A stretch of DNA of 7,124 bases from positions 1 to 7,124 of the forward strand of contig JADGRD010000182.1 of assembly GCA_017881285.1 (NCBI GenBank), written 5' to 3'. A model generated the notes under the pieces. It made no database searches and had not been told where the DNA came from. It was given only the letters and a program-made list of their open reading frames with translations. A program made the translations under genes and the position numbers. The stretch is from Pseudomonadota bacterium. Its GTDB lineage: Bacteria; Myxococcota_A; Polyangia; Fen-1088. Shown here piece after piece: positions 6,331 through 7,124 of the stretch (within the stretch, counting starts at the first letter, position 1; each line of letters starts with the position of its first letter).

Positions 6331-6361
6331 CGGTTCGTCAATTAAACGCAAGATTCCGCCG

Positions 6362-7124
6362 ATGAGAGCCCACGTGAGGCAATCGAGTCACCCCCGCCGT
6401 CGCGGGTCGCGCCCACGGCGCCGGCCCGTCCTGCGCGTCGCGTGCCTCCTCGCCGCACTGGGTTGGGCCTTCTTCTCCCCGCCGGCCTCCGAGGCCCGGG
6501 TCAACCCCCTGGTGATCATCGAGCGCCAACTCCACAAGGCCAACATGCTCATCGTGCTCGACACCTCGGGTTCGATGACCGGCGTGCCCGGCGGGCTGTT
6601 CGCCAACCAGTCCGAGGCCGGCGTGGACTGCGACAACGGCGACAACTGCCGCATGGGTGGCGTTCAAGGTGTCTGCACAGGGTGGCGCACCAACTGCCAG
6701 TCCACCGACGACTGCCGCAACCCCCACTGCCAGCAGGACGGCGTCAGCCAGTGCGCGAAGACTGAGGATTGTCCCCAGGATCCTGGAACCTGTTCAGTTC
6801 CAACCACCAACTGCACGATGGGAACCGGCACGCATAGCGCGACACAGACGCAGACCGGGACCACCACCCAGTCCGACACCAAGACCCAGACCTGCACCGC
6901 CACCAAGAGCGCAACCACGACCACGACCACGACCGGAACGACCACGCAGACCGGCAGCACCACGGCGACTGGGACCCAGACGGGAACCACCACCAAGTCG
7001 GCCACCACCTCCCAGACCGGTACCAAAACGGTGACGCAGACCACGACCGCAACCACCACCACCTCCGCCTGGAGGACCGGCACCGGCACGCAAAACGTCA
7101 CGCTCACCGGAACCATTACCGCCA
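6362..7124 (+). CDS. Exported VWA-domain protein with Cys-rich and Thr-rich insert (3'-partial)
   Basis: The frame is open from the ATG at 6362 to the window end (254 residues), with an in-frame TAG at 6314-6316 upstream. No strong ribosome site precedes it; an in-frame GTG at 6374, five bases after GAGAG, is an alternative start. Residues 1-25 are very Arg-rich, followed by a hydrophobic core and a likely signal-peptidase site after PPASEA (residue 45). Residues 62-74 (MLIVLDTSGSMTG) are the first strand of a von Willebrand factor A domain with the metal-site motif D67-x-S69-G-S71. Residues 90-151 hold ten cysteines, including STDDC and KTEDC. From residue 152 on, about half the residues are threonine. 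The other VWA metal-site residues must lie past the edge. A cell-surface adhesin, possibly PilY1-like, is inferred. Base composition and codon bias up to the Thr block resemble those of gene 1. Confidence 0.85.
   Translation, partial: MRAHVRQSSHPRRRGSRPRRRPVLRVACLLAALGWAFFSPPASEARVNPLVIIERQLHKANMLIVLDTSGSMTGVPGGLFANQSEAGVDCDNGDNCRMGGVQGVCTGWRTNCQSTDDCRNPHCQQDGVSQCAKTEDCPQDPGTCSVPTTNCTMGTGTHSATQTQTGTTTQSDTKTQTCTATKSATTTTTTTGTTTQTGSTTATGTQTGTTTKSATTSQTGTKTVTQTTTATTTTSAWRTGTGTQNVTLTGTITA
6815..7124 (+). repeat. Thr-rich low-complexity block (TQTGT-type) in gene 2
   Basis: Residues 152-254 contain about 53 threonines in 103, mostly as alternating T-x-T with Gln, Gly, Ser, Ala and Lys (TQTQTGTTT, TGTQTGTTT, SQTGTKT). 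One stretch has seven threonines in a row. At DNA level, ACC and ACG alternate, including three and a half copies of the hexamer ACCACG at 6914-6934. There is a single cysteine (residue 178). Such blocks can be extended, glycosylated linkers or aggregation-prone beta structures; the sequence does not decide. It continues past the window end. Confidence 0.85.

Larger units (their letters stand above)
6139..6361. other. Intergenic region with AT-rich island
   Basis: This 223-bp gap separates the two genes. Its first third resembles the GC-rich background, but 6241-6300 has only about 19 G/C in 60 bases, a sharp drop. No convincing small gene is present. The gap holds an 8-bp inverted repeat (6151-6158 with 6212-6219), a weak -10-like box and a small hairpin, listed separately. 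The AT-rich island before gene 2 suggests that gene 2 has its own promoter. Confidence 0.7.

Noticed and set aside
6434..6445. Lipoprotein lipobox at Cys28 of gene 2 (R-V-A-C)
   Set aside because: The -3 position is Arg and the cysteine precedes most of the hydrophobic core. A signal peptidase I site after residue 45 fits better. A Tat-like RRPVLR run is present but lacks the usual context, so Tat export is not claimed.
6664..7116. Minus-strand 150-residue Val-rich frame resembling a membrane protein
   Set aside because: It is the exact complement of the Thr-rich block (ACC/ACG read backwards give Gly/Val-type codons). The apparent hydrophobicity is an artefact.

Overview
The window is GC-rich (roughly two-thirds G+C outside one AT-rich gap) and holds two same-strand genes, both cut by the window edges. 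It most likely comes from the Myxococcota (formerly delta-proteobacterial myxobacteria). The main reason is the C-terminus of the first protein, a textbook MYXO-CTERM sorting signal: Gly-Gly-Gly-Cys-Lys-Cys, a short hydrophobic stretch, then five arginines. Its repeat families (DUF11, InlB-like, Big_1-like, and a 24-cysteine module) are also common in large myxobacterial surface proteins. The family names come from recognising sequence patterns; no search was run.

Gene 1 (bases 1-6138, 5' end missing) encodes at least 2045 residues of a secreted, surface-anchored mosaic protein. In order it has: the tail of a probable jelly-roll domain (1-150); two DUF11-like domains (175-540, 541-1092); an InlB-like bacterial repeat domain (1093-1368); a proline-rich hinge (1369-1395); four Big_1-like Ig repeats (1396-2709); six short cysteine repeats of about 24 residues (2710-3138); a bridge ending in a half-module (3139-3321); and a large array (3322-5940). 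That array holds five cysteine-rich modules with two further InlB-like domains between them. An Asp/Ala/Pro linker (5941-6030) leads to the MYXO-CTERM anchor (6031-6135). The cysteine region carries about 150 cysteines, so it should be a disulfide-rigid rod holding the N-terminal beta-sandwich domains away from the cell.

Bases 6139-6361 are non-coding and include an island of about 60 bp with only about one third G+C, with a weak -10-like box and a small hairpin. This is probably the promoter and leader region of gene 2.

Gene 2 (6362-7124, 3' end missing) encodes a signal peptide and the first strand of a von Willebrand factor A (VWA) domain with an intact metal-site start (Asp-Thr-Ser-Gly-Ser). 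A ten-cysteine segment follows almost at once, then a block that is about half threonine and continues past the window edge. It is probably another exported adhesin-like protein, possibly PilY1-like.

Both genes look like cell-envelope or adhesion functions. Their adjacency and shared short 'D-D-C' cysteine motifs suggest, but do not prove, a common surface role. No RNA genes, mobile elements or CRISPR arrays were seen.
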